Part shown: piece after piece, positions 25,565 to 38,440 of the stretch
Layout: the number at the start of each line of letters is the position of its first letter
How positions within the stretch are numbered: position 1 is the first letter of the stretch
Source: Phorcus lineatus
Taxonomy: Eukaryota; Mollusca; Gastropoda; Trochida; Trochidae
DNA length: 64,000 bases
Assembly: GCA_921293015.1 (NCBI GenBank)
Contig: OV121091.1
Span: 35,882,839 to 35,946,838 of the forward strand
Direction of reading: 5' to 3'
Made by a program: the position numbers and the translations under genes
The notes under the pieces: generated by a model
The model's database searches: none
The model's input: the letters and a program-made list of their open reading frames with translations, nothing else
What the model was told of the DNA's origin: nothing

Positions 25565-25732
25565 GTGTGTAATAAATAGATCACAAAACTCGTGGGTGTT
25601 GAATATGGAAAATATTCCAACTCAATATTTTTAAACATTTCGATTTCGATTAAATCAAAACGTTTAAAAATATCTCGTTGGAATATTTTCCATATTCAAC
25701 ATCCACTCGTTTTGTAATCTCTATTTACACAA
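25565..25732. mobile_element. Foldback element, arms about 80 bp
   Basis: The left arm contains CACAAAACTCGTGGGTGTTG, then AATATGGAAAATATTCCAAC and ATATTTTTAAAC. The right arm is the reverse complement with a handful of mismatches and ends in TAGAGATTACAAAACGAGTG when read on the minus strand. Almost the whole 168 bp would fold into one long hairpin. No ORF. Probably a foldback MITE. Confidence 0.75.
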
Positions 25733-26151
25733 TGTGTCACATTGTACCTATATCAAACAGTCATATCTTCAATGGATTAGTAATACATTTCTGATTGACA
25801 ACCCTGGGTTATGATGATTATGCAATAAGATAGTATATTATTGCAGATTTTATCAGTTTTACTACAGTCGTTTATAACATTTCTTTTTATATATGTAATA
25901 TATTATGTGATAAACATATTATCCTACCTCATGTAAGAATGCCGATCTCTGATTGGTCCACGTGACCCTAAACAAATATCCATATGAACACCGTCACCGA
26001 GGGATCTTAAATCCCTTATACCCTGCTACATGAGTAAAGCATGCTTCCACGTCAATCAATCAAAGTCACGTGATCAGGTCATAGGTGTTGTTCATTTCTG
26101 TTTGTATTTTTTAAATACATTAAGACATTCGGTTAGATAAATTCATTGTAA

Positions 26152-26208
26152 CATTCTGTCAAGGGTGACATTGGGATATATTATTCCTATATAAGCCTTG
26201 ACAGAATG
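26152..26208. mobile_element. Short 57-bp inverted-repeat element
   Basis: CATTCTGTCAAGG (26152-26164) and its exact reverse complement (26196-26208) enclose 31 bp. GTAA occurs immediately on both sides, a possible 4-bp target duplication. It could be a minimal MITE or just a hairpin. Confidence 0.45.
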
Positions 26209-26787
26209 GTAAAACTTATAGTGTCTCAGGTGGGTAATATAATATCTACCTTGTAAGATTTAATAACTAATCAAACCCTCACAAACAAAAAAATGTTCTC
26301 CATTTCCCACAACATGCAGAAATTCTGCTATAAGTTTATATGAATAATTCTAAAAATCTACCAGACCAAAATAAGTTCAAAGTATCTCAACTCCAGGAGG
26401 AGAGATTACAAAATGCTACTCATTCTTTTAATTTGTACCATCATAGTAATCATACCTCAACTCCCTGAGGAATATACAACCTAAATTTCAACCTACTCAG
26501 CCATACCAAACCTGTTCCAGAGTTAAATACAGTCTTACCCACTTCATGCATAGAATTTGTTACATCTTAGATAACATATAAATGATAATAAAAATATCCC
26601 AATTTCACTGGAAGTATACAGTCCACACCACAAACCCTCTCAACCATGCCAATTCAATTTGTATGGTCTGACAACTCTCAAGCCAGTATGACGCTCTGAA
26701 TTATGGCATTACTTTTTCCAATTAAAGGAAGTGTCCTTTCGAAACAAAATAATCACAACATCCCTTGTCAGATCTTCTCCAGATTAC

Positions 26788-26847
26788 CTGCCATGACTGG
26801 CGTTGAGACTGTGTAACATGCGGCCGGCATGAGCGGAAAGCCAGACT
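26788..26847 (-). CDS. Candidate internal coding exon of unidentified minus-strand gene
   Basis: A 60-bp segment, strongly GC-enriched with several CpG, is bounded on the minus strand by acceptor ATCATTTTAG and donor GGCAG|GTAATC. All three frames are open. The frame in phase with the putative start exon at 40.7 kb and with the preferred frame of the 14.3 kb exon reads SGFPLMPAACYTVSTPVMA. Another, used if the 34.9 kb segment is included, reads VWLSAHAGRMLHSLNASHG. No family is recognised. Confidence 0.35.
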
Positions 26848-27271
26848 CTAAAATGATCGGATCAAACAAATCATCTTGCAACCAATCCACCTTTGACAGA
26901 ATTATTTCCAACCACTATTGATTCCCACCGAGGAACAACAGCACATTTATTCACAGATGAATTCCCTAAGGGCCTGGGTGCAACTGCTGCAGTGGTAATG
27001 GTGGTGTAGACACGGCCTACTCATCTGCGTACAGGCAACATGGGGCTGTGTGTCTGTGGAATAATTACTGTGTGCTTATCTTAAATAATGGACCTTCACA
27101 ATGATATACATATGTAGAACTGTTTGTTGGTTCTTTACTCTTTTAGTAATTAGACTAATTATCAACTACCATGTTTGGCATAAAATCAGGAAACTTTGTG
27201 AAATACATACTTGGCAAACCCTACTAATATCCATTTTATTTATGTTCCCCCTGAAAGGATATACCAATTGT

Positions 27272-27295
27272 CCCCCCCCCCCCCCCCCCCCCCCC
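27272..27295. repeat. Poly-C run
   Basis: A 24-base C homopolymer followed by a T/C-rich stretch. Confidence 0.95.
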
Positions 27296-27842
27296 TCCCC
27301 TTTCCAGTCCTCCTCCCCTCCTTCATAAGCTACGCATCAAAGGTACACTTACCATATTAACTGTGAAACATCAAACCTCACATATTGCCATTTCACAATA
27401 TTGTCAATTCTAAAGTTAATGTTATTTATTTACTTTCCAGAGCAATCTGATTTGCATTTGGTATCTATGCACTTAACAGATAATTTTTAGAGTGAGCTGG
27501 TAAAGTACATAAACAATTAAATAGGAACCTTTCACATGTTATTGAAGATTTGCATGTAATCAACTGCATTGAGAGCATATCAAACATTAATCTGTTCTGA
27601 GGCAGAATATCAACCAATCATTGACATTTTTTCAGACTAGAAAACCTGGTTTGATTAAATTTGATTCATCTATTTATCAGAGGAATAAACCTATGCAACT
27701 GTGAATTCTGATAAAGCTGCAAATCCTGAAGCTTAAAATACAAACACAGCATTAATACTTAATATCTTGTCTGATATGAAGCCCAGCAGTTTGGTGACCT
27801 CTGGAAGTTAGTGTACCAATCTGATGCTTTACTTTTAATTCA

Positions 27843-28093
27843 GGGGTGGGATAGCACAGTGGTTAGCGCGTTCGGCTTCGGATTAAGAGGTCTGTGGTTC
27901 GAATCCCACCAGGGGCTCGGCAACTTTGTCTGCAGTAGAGAACTGTACTACACACAATCAGGTTTGGGTGCAATGCTACACTGAATTTCAGTGCAGTACC
28001 ACCCATGGTTCACTAGTTCCAGCTATTGTTCGCAGGTTTCACCGCAATGCATTTGAAAAAGTGGCGTTAAACCCCATATCACCTCACCTCACC
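27843..28093 (+). repeat. tRNA-derived SINE, complete with head and CACCT tail
   Basis: The head (27843 to about 27916) has a pol III A box TAGCACAGTGG (27852-27862) and a B box GGTTCGAATCC (27896-27906), with a tRNA-like CCCACC complement of GGTGGG. The tRNA-unrelated body shares GGCAACTTTGTCTGCAGTA and CTGAATTTCAGTGCAGTACC with other copies. The end is CACCTCACCTCACC. This is the only copy in the window with the promoter head; others are 5'-truncated, as expected of reverse-transcribed SINEs. Confidence 0.85.
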
Positions 28094-31000
28094 TTTAACT
28101 CTTATTTGGCTGATCACCGAGTACGGGAGTTACTGTTAATACTGATAGGGCAATATAGATTGAACTTTTACTGAAAATCACCCCTATTTTCATCTAACAG
28201 AGATCACCACCCTATCTCAAACTTTTCCGATATACCCTCGGCATGTGCTCTTATACATACATGTCTCACAGGTACTCATTTGGTGCTGTAATGTGTCTAT
28301 CAATCAGTATCAACAAAGTGAAATATGTGCATTACACTATTTATTTGAAATCATTTCACATTACACTTGAGGGCAAGTAAATGAACAATAAACCACTTAT
28401 GACACCTGGACAAAATCGAATCTCAAATATAATCAATGAAAGTGGAACTTCAGCTTTTGTTCATAATTCACATACTATCTTCAATATACCATATACCATA
28501 TAAAAATCTTCATAAGTTGAATAAATTACATTTCATTCCACAGTGGCCAGTTTACAGGGATTAGGACTTGTCAGCAAAGGAAATAACATAAGAATGCCAA
28601 ACAAGAATATGACTACATAAGCAGACAAATATTTCACAAGGAGGATAAAATCTCATCATTTCTAATTACTAAACATATTTAATATAGGTAAAGTGTATCC
28701 TCATTACCACTTAATTCCTTAGAAATATAATATTATCACCGATTTCAAACACTAACAATTCTACTATTTAAAATATAAATGGAAATGTGAATAAAAGTCA
28801 AATAAGCAAACCATTTTGTAAAATGGTATTTCAAATATTTACCTTTTATTTTATGTGAACGCATTTGGGTAGGGAATGCTCATATCAGTTATCTGATTAC
28901 AAAATTACAAAATTGTTTCAATTCTCAAACAACCATCACATCCATTGTGTAAATAGAAGAACATTCCCTCAGTAACATGAGAAGACACAATATGATATAC
29001 TCACACTAACAGTGTCCGATATATCTATGAAAATGACATCAGCAATGACGGTCCTCCACAATACCTGTACATCACCACTGATACCTATATACCACACTGC
29101 AGTGAAGGATATGTGATATATTGTCTACATGTAGCCACTACTGATCATTAGTTATGCCACACAGAAACATAACATATTGGATTGTCTCTCAATAGCTTTC
29201 AACCAGGAAATAAATCACTCTCGACTAAGCGCTACAGAACATATCACTCACATAGCAATACCTAATCTACTAGATATCATAACCAATCAATTAGGGCTGC
29301 AAAAAAACTCATTTATCTTATCATCTCTTCATATTGTTAACGTCATCGTTCCAATAAATGTCATCTGATTTTGATTTGTGTTTTGTAAGCTTGCGTGGTA
29401 TCAATTTATTTTTAGTGATATTCTATTTGTGTTGTGTGAATGTTAGAGTAAAATATTTTATTTACGTCATAAACCATTATTTTGAGGAGTTACTGTTGTC
29501 AATGATGTCATTTAAAAGTTTTAAAAAATGTTAGACATTTAAACATTAACGGTTCAAAACATTTTCATTACACAAGGATGTAACATAATAGTAAAAATGT
29601 TAAGTGCACAAAACCACACTCTCCTTTAAATAGGATGTCCATTTTCAGCTTAAGTAAAATTTCTCTATTGACATTTTGTATCAGACACAAAATAATAAAG
29701 TGACAACAATAAGAAGTTCATTCTATTATAATTTAACAAATGTCTTCAGAAATATGATTAATGGCTCAATTAATGCTGACATAAATACACTGCAAGTTAA
29801 GCTCCAAGCATGAATTGATGGTTAAAACCTCCTTCCCGGTCCTTCAAATAGAGATGAGACGGAAACCTCTTCACGCAATGACTTCATTTGATACAATGAA
29901 TGCTCTTAATCAGGATGTTTCCAAAGATAGGGTTCAAAGCATGCTGTAACTGAAATTGCAAGTTCAAACGGCACATCAAACCAGTATTCAGTTCAAAAGG
30001 ATTTAAGTTGAACCTACAGCTTCAGCAAAATTAAATTGGCATTTAAAATCGATTCTTACTTAGCCTACTCTAAAAGTGTCCTCTGTTTGATATCACTTGA
30101 TATGAAGGGCATGATTGATAGTCTGTTTAGAAATATTCTCATGTTGATTTTCTACAAAACCTTTTATCAACCTTTCAATAGATACAGCATGAAATACGTT
30201 TCACTTATTAATACATATATATATTTATATATAAAATACAAGATATAAAAAAGAATATATCCGAGAATAGTAGACAAAAATAATTTTTTCCACTCTTTAC
30301 CCCAATCATGAAAATAATTATGAAAATTCTGAGAGGCCTCGCAATCTGTATGTGTTAAGATGGGTATAAGCTTCAACCATGGCAAATTTCATGCTTGTCT
30401 CACAATGTATGCAATTAAGTGAAAAATTGCCCTTAGCCACTATACTATTTGCTGTTAATCTACACAAATATTCAAAGGGGTTCTTAGTAACCACTTTGAG
30501 TAGGGTGCCAGTAAGAAACAATGTGATTTGGTTTGCCATTTAAGTTATTATTGATAAGGTATAGCTGCTATGCTGTTATGTAAAGCATTTTTACCATTGG
30601 ATTTGATTTCAAGAGGAAATGTCATGAAAATGCACATTGCTTACGATTGTCAGTTGTTGACAAGTCTGAGGGGTCACCTGTCATCTTTAAATTTGTAATA
30701 ATTAGTGTTTATGGAAGGAATTATATGACATAGATTCAAACCTTGACTTTCAAGAACTCAGCAAACTGTCTGGGAATAGTTATATCTCAACCACACCCAC
30801 ACTCTAGTTACATAATATAACTTCATAATATTCATGAAAAGTCTCAAGATATGGATATGCCATGACAACCACACCCACCCACAAGTTACTTAACATACAA
30901 AGCTAAATTCACATAAGAATATGTACAAAACTGCAGTCTACGGACTTTCCTGATTACAGGTAAGATAAGGTCAATACCTTACTCCATCAGAGACGAGCCA

Positions 31001-32190
31001 ACTCCCTACACACCTAGATCAATAACACCTTAATTACTTTCTTCAGGTAACAGGCCTAATCTGCATACCTGGACGAGGTAAGTAGGTAATGCAATGCAGG
31101 GGACAAGAACGCCCTCATATTATTGTGATTTTTAAGGCTTGATTGATTGTTGCTGTTATATGTCAGATTGATTGAAATAGAAATAATATCATGCAATTAT
31201 GGCTACTACAAAATATCGCAGATCCAAATAAAAAAACAGGTTTTCCATAGAAAAAACTGGATAATATTGATATAATATTTTTATGTAGTTTGGCCACTTA
31301 TACAGTATATTTTCGAAAACATTACCATCAACATGATTATTTGAATTGAATTTTACTTACTTATAACTTATTACTTATTGTACTAACTTATCCTTACAAG
31401 CATTATCATGACTATGTGTAAAATCCTTGCTATGCATTTATATACAAATTGTGATTTTGATAATTGAACCATGAAAAGCAAACACCTAAATAATGTTTTG
31501 TGTCAGCAGCGAGTTGTTACTTTCCACACATCAACTTGATTGGTTTAGACACGACTGTCCTATGATGCATGCCTAAGTAATTCCTGGTTCCATATTACTA
31601 ATATCATTTTGAATTGATTAAATGCACTTGAATTGTTTATGATATTTAAAGATTCAAAATCTTTCAGTGAAATCCCATATACATCATGTATAAAATCAAA
31701 AATCAACCAAACACGTTTTGGTAATATTCTTCAGAGATTCATTTCACATATATTCAGACCATTTTAAAGTTGTAATCAAACTGCATGAATAATCTGGGTC
31801 CAACTGTTTCTGCAATAGTATGTGCACATGTGAGTCAACACAGGGTGGTGCTTCACTGAATTAAAACATAGCATTGTACCCTAGCCATATTATACATGAC
31901 AGTTTTCTACTATAGATATTCACTGCTCAAAACTTCAAATCAGCCAGTGGCACCAATATGAATGTTACAATACAATCAAATAACTCTACCTCAATGAGCA
32001 AACCTAGTATTTCTCCAATGTTTTCAGAATTTCTCAGTCAATAATTCAAAAACTGTTTAAGAAAATCAGTGCGAAAAATTTTCTTCACACAAAACAAATC
32101 AGTATTAAGCAAATACCTCTCAGTCTGAAAGTTTGTTAATGCTTTGTAAGTTTTTAACATCACAATAGCTTCATAAACCAAAACCTTATC
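28094..32190. other. Non-coding DNA
   Basis: AT-rich; no ORF worth calling and no clear repeat. Around 30950-31085 there are several plus-strand splice-like motifs (CAG|GTAAGA, GAG|GTAAGT) around 20-30 bp segments, too short to judge. Confidence 0.4.
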
Positions 32191-32194
32191 AAGT

Positions 32195-32262
32195 AGTGAG
32201 TGAGTGAGTTATTGTTTAATGCAGCTTGGGCAATATTTCAGCCATTAGTAGCGTGTCCTTAT
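32195..32262. repeat. GTGAGTGAGT-type dispersed repeat fragment
   Basis: GTGAGTGAGTGAGT is followed by a TTTAATGCAGC...GGGCAATATTTCAGCC motif. From general knowledge this resembles a short interspersed repeat very common in gastropod genomes, and it is one basis for the mollusc guess. Only the 5' part is present. Confidence 0.45.
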
Positions 32263-32891
32263 CAAGTACCAAGTAAATTTAAATAGAACGTTCCTGTAAG
32301 ATTTTGACCAATCAATTAACATGAATCCCACCGTCGAGTTCAGCAACAATGTCTTATTGATCCAGTTCATAACTACAAGAGTATCAAAATCATTTACTAT
32401 AAAGTATGAAATGATATAGACATAAAATCAAATAACCATTCTAGGCATGGCATCCAAAGATAAGAACCAATGCAACTTCATCAACTGTCTAACCAGACGA
32501 TCACTCTAGTACTGAATCAACCAATCAAGAAATAAAGTATCATATGTATAAGATTTTGATTATTTCAATGTAGAAACAACCATCCCACTCAATATTCAAT
32601 CACTTCCATTTTTATTGGAAAAAATCCTTTAAAAGAAATGTTCATCGCTTTGAAATTGATCCATCATACTATCCAGTGAAGAATAACTTCCACTTTCAAG
32701 ATCAGTGCCAGACAACAGGTACAGACAACTGTCCAACATGACACTTTCTTCCCAAATGGAGAGTTTCTAACATAATCCATCACTGTCTTCAGATTGTGAA
32801 CATACGAGAAGGAAATCTAGTATGAAATTGTTCCTGAGAAAAGAATATTTTGTCCCAAGTCATCATAGGAAAAATAATAAAACATCATATA

Positions 32892-32977
32892 CAGTGGAAT
32901 CTGTCTAAACCGATACTAGCTGGGACCAGAGAAAAATGTCGGTTTAGACAGAGTGTCGGATTAGACAGATTCCACTG
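32892..32977. mobile_element. Pogo/Tigger-like MITE with TA duplication
   Basis: The left end CAGTGGAATCTGTCTAAACC and the inverted right end match over 22 bp with one difference. A TA dinucleotide flanks both sides (32890-32891 and 32978-32979), as in Tc1/mariner/pogo elements. At 86 bp it can encode nothing. Confidence 0.75.
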
Positions 32978-33184
32978 TACTTGCTGGTTAATTAATGAAT
33001 AGATCTACCATCGAAGTGATGAACATTTCTTTTGAAAGCATTTTTTCTAATAAAATTGAACCACCATCCTATCCAGTGAAGAATAACTTCCACTTTCCAG
33101 ATTCAACAACTAATAAGCATGTATTGACTTTAACGTCTAACTTTGAACTAACTCAGTATATACCTAAATTAAATATTTCCTTAA

Positions 33185-33310
33185 GAGGTGAGGTAAGCTA
33201 GTTTGGGGTTTCACTTATATCACAGCTGCAAGTATTATCGCAGGGAGAAAGCTCTCAACACTATTGTAGCTTTGTATTGCAGTGAATCTTGCTGCATACA
33301 GTGGAATTCC
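33185..33310 (-). repeat. SINE fragment (CACCT-tailed family)
   Basis: Reverse-strand fragment with GAGGTGAGG, TTTGGGGTTTCA, TTATATCACAGCTGCAAGTA and CAGGGAGAAAGC. Head missing. Confidence 0.65.
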
Positions 33311-34895
33311 AACCCAAGACACCTAATCAATCTGTTATCCCAGCCCCATTTTTTAAAGAATTTGAATATCGACACTAACCTAATATATATAGGATTTTAA
33401 ATTTTAGCCGTCACCATATCAAGATTGCAACATCATAGAAGAAGACGCCATATGAAAAACATAAACCACAATATATGTACCCAACAATCCAAAAAATGAA
33501 TAATTCTGATATAATTTTGACCAGTAAAATTAACAACAGTCCTAATCAGTGGCAAATCACTTCTACTCTCTACTCTACTAAATAATCACATGTACTGACA
33601 TCTGTCCACTATGATACTTCCTGTATATATAAAACAAAAGAACAAGCAATGAAATTTTTCTTGAAGGATTTGGACCAATAAGATATAACAAGCATTAACC
33701 TCTGGCGATTCACTTGCAATCTCCCAGTTCAACAACGACATGACTTGGTGTACTGACAACTGTCCAATCTGACTCTAACTCCATTCATCATTCCAGCAGC
33801 CACGCAGAAACTGCAAGAAAAGTCAAGGGGAAAACATGACAAGCGAAACCCATTACAGGGGAAGGGAAGATAATGGGGCAAAACCAGCCAGCATTGTCCA
33901 AGCATAAATGATCTCATTCCTTAGGACAAAACTGATTGAATTAATTTGTAGTTCAATGGTTGCCGCTGAAGTTGACGGATGTTTTTAGCGTTTGATGGAG
34001 AACAAGCATAAAAATACTTTTCATTACTGGAGTCAATATTTGAATATTTTGTTTGGATTTGTTTAAGCTGTGAAGGGTTGATTATAGTTTGTAACTGAGA
34101 ACATCAATAAGGCAGCTTTACAATTTTAGCTTATTAAGTCTTAAATTAGATAAGAATTCGATTTTAGAAATTACAGTAGTTGAATGCATGATACAATCCC
34201 TACGATTTTAAATGTTAAAAATATTGATTTTGATATTGATATTAATTTTTTCCAGAACCATGCAATCATGTTGATAAAAGTCTCTTGATGATAATTGCAA
34301 CTACATGTCATATGTCAATACAAAATGTGAATGGTTCCAACAAGATTAACAAAATCCTTGCAGATACAATGCAAACACCCTGACTAGTTAGTATGTTTGG
34401 AGACAATAACTCTGATCACAGCTGCGCATAACACATAGAAGGGGGATGGCAATTCAACAATTTTTCAATTTTTTATTTCACAAAATGAAAAAAAAATATA
34501 GTTTAACTAATTTACTTCTTAATAATATCCTTATGAATATCCATATATGTACATGCCCCTTTAATTACATTTCCACAACAGGTATCTGGCTAGAACTGCT
34601 AAAGCATTACATATATTCCAGTTAACCCTCAATTTTGTCATTGAAAATAAGCCCATAAACTATACTCAGCTTTTTCCATGACTAAAATGAGAGCGGTTGT
34701 TATTTAGGTTAAAGTAATGATGATAGTATTTAATGTTTGATAGGTAATCACAGTCACCATGCTTTTGTAGTCCTCTTCCCTTGTCCTCAGGGAACTAGCA
34801 CATTAACCCACACAAACATTACTCAAGTAGTCAGAATACTGTATGTTATACAAAACAGCTGATTGAAATATGTTCCATGTCATGGAAGTAATTAC

Positions 34896-34959
34896 CTATA
34901 TGATCGAAGCTTTAATGAGACAACGTCTAAACTCTGAGAGTGACTCTCAGATGAACCAT
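34896..34959 (-). CDS. Weak candidate exon, minus strand
   Basis: A 64-bp segment has acceptor-like TCTTTTGTGGAAG and donor ATAG|GTAATT. One frame in phase with the 40.7 kb start exon is open (GSSESHSQSLDVVSLKLRSY). Using it forces the 26.8 kb segment into its alternative frame. Splice signals are only moderate, so this could be chance. Confidence 0.18.
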
Positions 34960-37900
34960 CTTCCACAAAAGAGAATATATCATTAGAGAACGTAAACTAG
35001 ATAACAGAACAAAGAGGTTCTACAAATTTCATAGACAGAGAACAGTAATTCATTACAGTTACTATGAAAGCAGCACAAAGCACCTGTTCAGAACATTACT
35101 GGCTTCATCAAAGTAGAACGTCCAATATCTGACTTGGTCCTAGACAAAAGGGCTCCATAACAAAATGGAAAAGTCAAATTGGTTGTAGGATAGCAAAGAA
35201 GGGCCGCTACCATCTGTCGGTCATCGTTTAAAGCAACCTAACCCTAAGGTTAACCTTAGAGTCATTCTTTAACATTGCGCTAAGGTTTCCTTAGTGATAA
35301 AGGTTACCTTAGCGTTCATGCAACCCGCCCTGTTCAATATGTTTGCACCAAAACCGCTGTTTTGACTTGAGGCTCTTTTTTATTCTTCTATTTTCCAACC
35401 CTTTTATCACGAGGTTGTATTTGTTTTAAGGTCTAGACTCCTTTTCCTCACTTCGGAATCTGATGAAGGGGTGCCCACCCTGTTAACATGCAACTACAAG
35501 TTCTGCTCCTCCTGAGAACACCACAAGTGTTGATGATGACAGATTTATCCTCCACAGAAAAAAGCTGCTATACTGAAACGGCAGACCAGCAGTACCATTC
35601 TCATGATACCAAAATACAAATTTAAACATCAATCATAATTAATATCCAAATGGAAATTGAAATATATTCGTCTTTGGAAAACCATTCTCATTCGACAGAA
35701 TAGCAGACAATGGTCATGACACAATAAATTCAAATTCTACAACAAGAAGACTGAACTTTTGAAATATAATCAAACATTCAACATTAAAAATAATATTCTT
35801 TAGAATGATACCGATCTTGGTTATCTATAAAAGATTCTCAATTCAAGCAATTACCTGAGAATGAACGAAGAAAAGCGTATCCTGCTCAGCAAGGACCAGG
35901 TAAGAAATGTGACATGACAATTCCATTATAGACGCTAAGCTACTTTTCTCTGATTACTCCCAGACAAATCTTCTTTTCTCCAATCAAAACAGATGTCAGT
36001 CATATCATATCATCCTTCTAAACAGTTCTATCTTTTGGTACCAATACTGCAGCATTCTAAATGCAATCAAACATCTGAATAAATAGCAAAAGTGACAAGG
36101 TAAATGTCAATAGAAACACACGATAATCTTATATTGATTCTGCCACAATTAATATCTCACTCTTTGTGGCAAGAAAGCACCGATTCCGATAGTTCTGATT
36201 ATTCTGCAAATATTGGGCATTCATCCAATCAATTCTCTCCCAATGTACCATAATGGAATAAAAGAATTAGCTCTCTTTTCTCACTTAACTACTTCATACA
36301 TGGACTTTCATCTCAGTGCTTAATGTTTGAATACTGTTGACCTTTATTTCATAAGTGTCATTTTAGAAGTTTGAAATTGGGTCCAAAATAAGGACAAATT
36401 AATTATTTTGAGGTTTCAATATTGCTTTCATAATCATTAACAAAAGAATACTTCAATCATAATTTCCAAACTTAGAAGAACTTCTTTTGAAATACTTGGG
36501 TTTTTTTCATTAGATTATATATTCATACCATTATTTAGCAAATAAAACTTCTTGACCTTTTGTTTACTGATAATCTTCACTGGACAAAATAAGTTAGGGA
36601 TATTGTTAATTTTATCATTAATATTTCATCAGGTGGTCCTGTAAAAATGTCAATTGCAGAATTTTATATATCCCTAATCATTTCTATCCAGATGTGCTAG
36701 TAGGGGGAGTCGCCTTATATACAAGGTATATGATTTTGACAACATTTTGGGGGGCTGTGAAAGGCGGTCGCCTTATTCACTGGGTCGCGTTATACATTGT
36801 AATATACAGCATATATAGTCCTAATTGACATTAATTTTTCCCAGTGGTGTAAAGCAAATGCTTAATTTTCAAAATAATACATATCAATAAATTTAGTAAA
36901 TTACAAATAGCTGATCAAGTTTTCTTAAGGTTTATTTATTTATTTATCATGTATCCTTTATAGAAGATCCTTTCTACCCTACAAACTTTTCAATAGCAGC
37001 TTACTTTAATATCATATTATATATAGCTTGTATTTGCTTGACTTAGTTATCATGAGATAGATATTACCCGAATTAAATTGAAATATATTGATAGAAAAAA
37101 GATAAATATATTATCAACTTAATGTAATTTGGATAATATCTAGTCCATGATATATTAGTCAATTATATTCAAGAATAGTTATCAAAATCTTAGTAATGGT
37201 CACACAAACATGTAAACACTAATACTCCACCATTTAGGAGCAAAGTTTAAATGCTGAAAACTGTATTTTCAAAATTATATTTGAGTTTGTTTTGAGAAGG
37301 TATTAGAAAATGCAATGACATTTGTAATGAAGTTTTAAAAGCACTTTATATCCTACTTGAATCAAGTGCAACACTGTTATTGATCCAACCATTGATTCTA
37401 AAGAGAAGAAGATGGATTAGGTTTTGACCCTTCAAAGCAACTTAATTAGACTGGGAAAAGTGATTAATTAAATGCTCATTACTCTGAATCGGTAAATGAT
37501 GGTAATTAATCTACATTAATTACATGGATAAAACAAACAACAATGTTATTGTTAAAAAATAGCTATTACCTATACTTTTCACCATCAATTATCACTCTAT
37601 GAATAAATTATGTGTATGGCCGGTATATGTGTGGTTTTATTTTTATCATATATTTCCAGTCTTTGAAAAGATTGGCGTTGTCCTGAAATCCAAACTTAAA
37701 GGAACATAGAGAAGTATAAGCCATAAAAGTGTCTTCGATCTCCTTGCTTTACCTCTCTGATTAGCCTTCTAGAAGTTGGTGTGATGAACAGTGAGGCAAA
37801 TTGTTATGAAATTGTTTGTAAAACTTGCCCTTGTTGTTATTATTTCATTACACAAAATTATTCAGTTATCCATGAAACCTTACATATCAAAAGAAAGCAA

Positions 37901-38440
37901 TAGAGCCATGACTCTGTAGCTCGTCAGTATTTGTTTTGTTTGATGTTAAAGTCTTAAACAATTCACCCCTTTATCTTCAAGTCTTTACCCTTTACAGCTG
38001 AGCCCTCCCTACCATGTGCAGGGTTGTACCTCAACCTAAACCTTCTCTAGCCGAGGCCTGAAATAATGTAGCGGTTTCATCACGAAAAGGTTTGGCAATT
38101 CAGGTTCATGATGTGAAATGGATACAAGGTGAAGATGAAAACTTTTGTAACTATAACACTATGGGTGCTAAATGCATTAAATTTGATATTAGATTTAATT
38201 CATAAACTAAGATGATATCCTCAAAATCAACATTACATTAAAGGAGGAAATGATGCAATTGACATATTCGCCAAAAATAAAGACACAAATAAGATCACAA
38301 CATTGAACAGTCAACATTCCAAGCAGGGAAAAAAACAACCAATGATTATTTGCAACTTCCATGATATAAAAGAAGAAAAAAAAAACTGCTATCATCACTT
38401 AATCAAAAACTTCTTAATTTGCAATCTGATTTTTTTTAAA
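34960..38440. other. Mostly non-coding DNA
   Basis: No long ORF. About 36700-36810 contains GTCGCCTTAT...GGTCGC motifs suggestive of another decayed pogo-like element. About 37905 is a fragment of the repeat family of 10573-11957. At 35861 a plus-strand ATG lies 35 bp after a TATAAAAG box (35826-35833) and reaches a CAG|GTAAGA donor at 35899; it encodes only 13 codons and cannot be judged. Confidence 0.3.

Larger units (their letters stand above)
32300..33790. repeat. Degenerate repeat cluster
   Basis: The motif CTATCCAGTGAAGAATAACT with TCCACTTTC is at 32672 and again at 33070. Related CAACTGTCCAA and GACCAAT(A/C)A motifs recur at about 32307, 32727, 33520, 33675 and 33757. The units are strongly diverged. 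An 86-bp MITE and a SINE copy interrupt the cluster. Confidence 0.4.

Noticed and set aside
27852..27916. Possible functional tRNA gene
   Set aside because: A and B boxes are good but the sequence runs straight into a SINE body shared with other copies and lacks a clean acceptor-stem pairing, so it is a SINE head.
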